From Delftia tsuruhatensis (lineage in GTDB: Bacteria > Pseudomonadota > Gammaproteobacteria > Burkholderiales > Burkholderiaceae_C): a DNA stretch of 64,000 nt. The stretch lies in NCBI RefSeq assembly GCF_903815225.1, contig NZ_LR813084.1, forward strand, positions 372,001-436,000. Direction: 5' to 3'. Shown here piece after piece: positions 63,136-64,000 of this stretch. The position numbers and the translations under genes were made by a program. Every line of letters starts with the position of its first letter. Within the stretch, counting starts at the first letter, position 1. The notes below the pieces were generated by a model. It had not been told where the DNA came from. It made no database searches and worked only from the letters and a program-made list of their open reading frames with translations.

Positions 63136-63783
63136 TCAGGGCGCGATGGCGCGGGAGGCGAGGATGGGGAAGATCTTCACCAGCCCGCCGGCCATCACCT
63201 CCACGGCCAGTGCAGCGAGGATCAGGCCCATGAGCCGGGTCATCACGTTGATGCCGGTCTTGCCCAGCACACGGGCGATAGGGTCGGCAAGCGAGAAGCA
63301 GACCATCACCACCGCCGCCACCACCACGCCATAGCCGACCAGGGCCAGGTGCTGCCAGATGCTGCGCGCCTGGTCGGCGTAGATCACCACGGTGGACATG
63401 GCCGCCGGCCCGGTCAACAGCGGAATCGTCAGCGGCACCACGGCGATGCTATCACCCATGGCGGCCTTCTCCGCGCCGGCGGCCAGCGTCGCGGCATTGG
63501 GCCGCTCCTCGGCCGGGCGCGCGTTGAGCATGTTCATCGCGCTGATCAGCAGCAGCAGGCCGCCGCCGACCTGAAAGCTTTGCAGCGAGATGTTGAAGAA
63601 ATCCAGCACCTGCAGCCCGATGATGGCGCAGGCGGCGATGACGCAGAACGAGGCCAGCGCCGCCGTGCGTATGGTCTGCCGGCGCTGCTGGGCGCTGAAG
63701 CCCTCCGTGTAGTGGATGAAGAAGGGGACGATGGCCAGCGGGTTGATGATGGCCACCAGCGTGATCAGGGGTTTGAGGTCCAT
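63136..63783 (-). CDS. MarC-family integral membrane protein
   Basis: A 215-residue membrane protein with about six segments: starts MDLKPLITLVAIINPLAIVP, typical of the MarC (UPF0056) family, and contains GDSIAVVPLTIPLLTGPAAM. Function uncertain despite early links to antibiotic resistance. The start at 63783 is preferred over a longer frame to 63930. Confidence 0.9.
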   Translation of the reverse strand: MDLKPLITLVAIINPLAIVPFFIHYTEGFSAQQRRQTIRTAALASFCVIAACAIIGLQVLDFFNISLQSFQVGGGLLLLISAMNMLNARPAEERPNAATLAAGAEKAAMGDSIAVVPLTIPLLTGPAAMSTVVIYADQARSIWQHLALVGYGVVVAAVVMVCFSLADPIARVLGKTGINVMTRLMGLILAALAVEVMAGGLVKIFPILASRAIAP

Positions 63784-63972
63784 GAGGTTCTCTGAGGGTT
63801 GCCACCGGAGTCGGGAAACCTGCCGTGCTTGATGAGAACGGCTTATCGCTCCATCGAATGTCTCCTGTGAAAGAATCGCCGCACGGGCCGGCCCGCCGCC
63901 ATTACAGCACTGCGGAGCCCGCCCGCCCACCGGGAAATCACAACAGGTTCTCAGACAGAAAGGAATGCGGAC

Positions 63973-64000
63973 ATGGGCAGTTTCGTGCAGTTGACTTCGT
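63973..64000 (+). CDS. Start of a gene running off the window
   Basis: ATG 63973 follows AAAGGAATG and opens MGSFVQLTS before the window ends. Dienelactone hydrolase-family proteins often begin MGxFVxLT, so that is a guess from nine residues only. Confidence 0.4.

Overview
The window looks like chromosomal sequence from a high-GC betaproteobacterium of the order Burkholderiales. The family Comamonadaceae (Delftia, Acidovorax or Comamonas relatives) is the best guess. The reasons are the GC-saturated third codon positions (which create long antisense shadow ORFs), the divergent gatCAB / mreBCD-mrdA arrangement, a three-gene pnt transhydrogenase, and TRAP and SsuA/TauABC-type uptake operons. 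The genus is inferred from family knowledge, not from a search. I saw no rRNA, tRNA, CRISPR array, transposase or phage gene, and no clear pseudogene.

Layout. 1-1316: the tail of an unidentified gene, ilvE and a small zinc-finger gene. 1327-6677: a surface-polysaccharide locus in which an O-antigen ligase-like polymerase and three glycosyltransferases are chained by 4-bp overlaps, with a paralogous glycosyltransferase facing away on the other strand. 6689-8749: a CpxRA-like two-component system with a perfect GTAAA-N5-GTAAA box upstream. 8756-12910: an AmpG-like permease, an AraC regulator with an EamA exporter, and an exported M48 protease. 12923-18649: a five-gene operon (binding protein, ATPase, permease, TauD-type dioxygenase, aldehyde dehydrogenase) divergent from a Crp/Fnr-type regulator. 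18660-25130: a TetR regulator divergent from a TRAP transporter, thiolase and acyl-CoA ligase operon, with an elaborate operator between them. 25143-31529: an MBL hydrolase, a zinc-ribbon protein, pntAA-pntAB-pntB, xth, pyrE and a DUF4124-type protein. 31643-40741: a PQQ-dependent membrane dehydrogenase, small unknown proteins, a nitroreductase, serA, an HPP-CBS protein and a serine hydrolase.

40830-49411: gatCAB on the minus strand, divergent from mreB-mreC-mreD-mrdA on the plus strand. These cover tRNA-dependent amidation and rod-shape cell-wall synthesis. 49415-56917: a polar amino-acid ABC importer, a TauE/SafE exporter preceded by an RNA-like leader ending in a strong terminator, a zinc-type oxidoreductase divergent from a LysR regulator, and a GMC oxidoreductase. 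57134-61131: an MCE-type lipid transport operon (STAS-MlaE permease, ATPase, MCE protein, auxiliary lipoprotein) with a recognisable promoter and terminator. 61167-64000: a structured element, csbD, a periplasmic protein with three cysteine-paired repeats, a bacteriohemerythrin, a MarC protein and the first codons of another gene.

The least explained signals are: a dispersed palindromic intergenic repeat with four copies, each directly behind a stop codon; the terminator-ended leader before tauE/safE; the phased operator array of the TRAP operon; antiparallel overlapping start codons of xth and pyrE; and the three-repeat Cys protein. No whole locus stands out as an unmistakably new defence or mobile system. 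The two catabolic operons with unknown substrates are the best candidates for undescribed metabolism.
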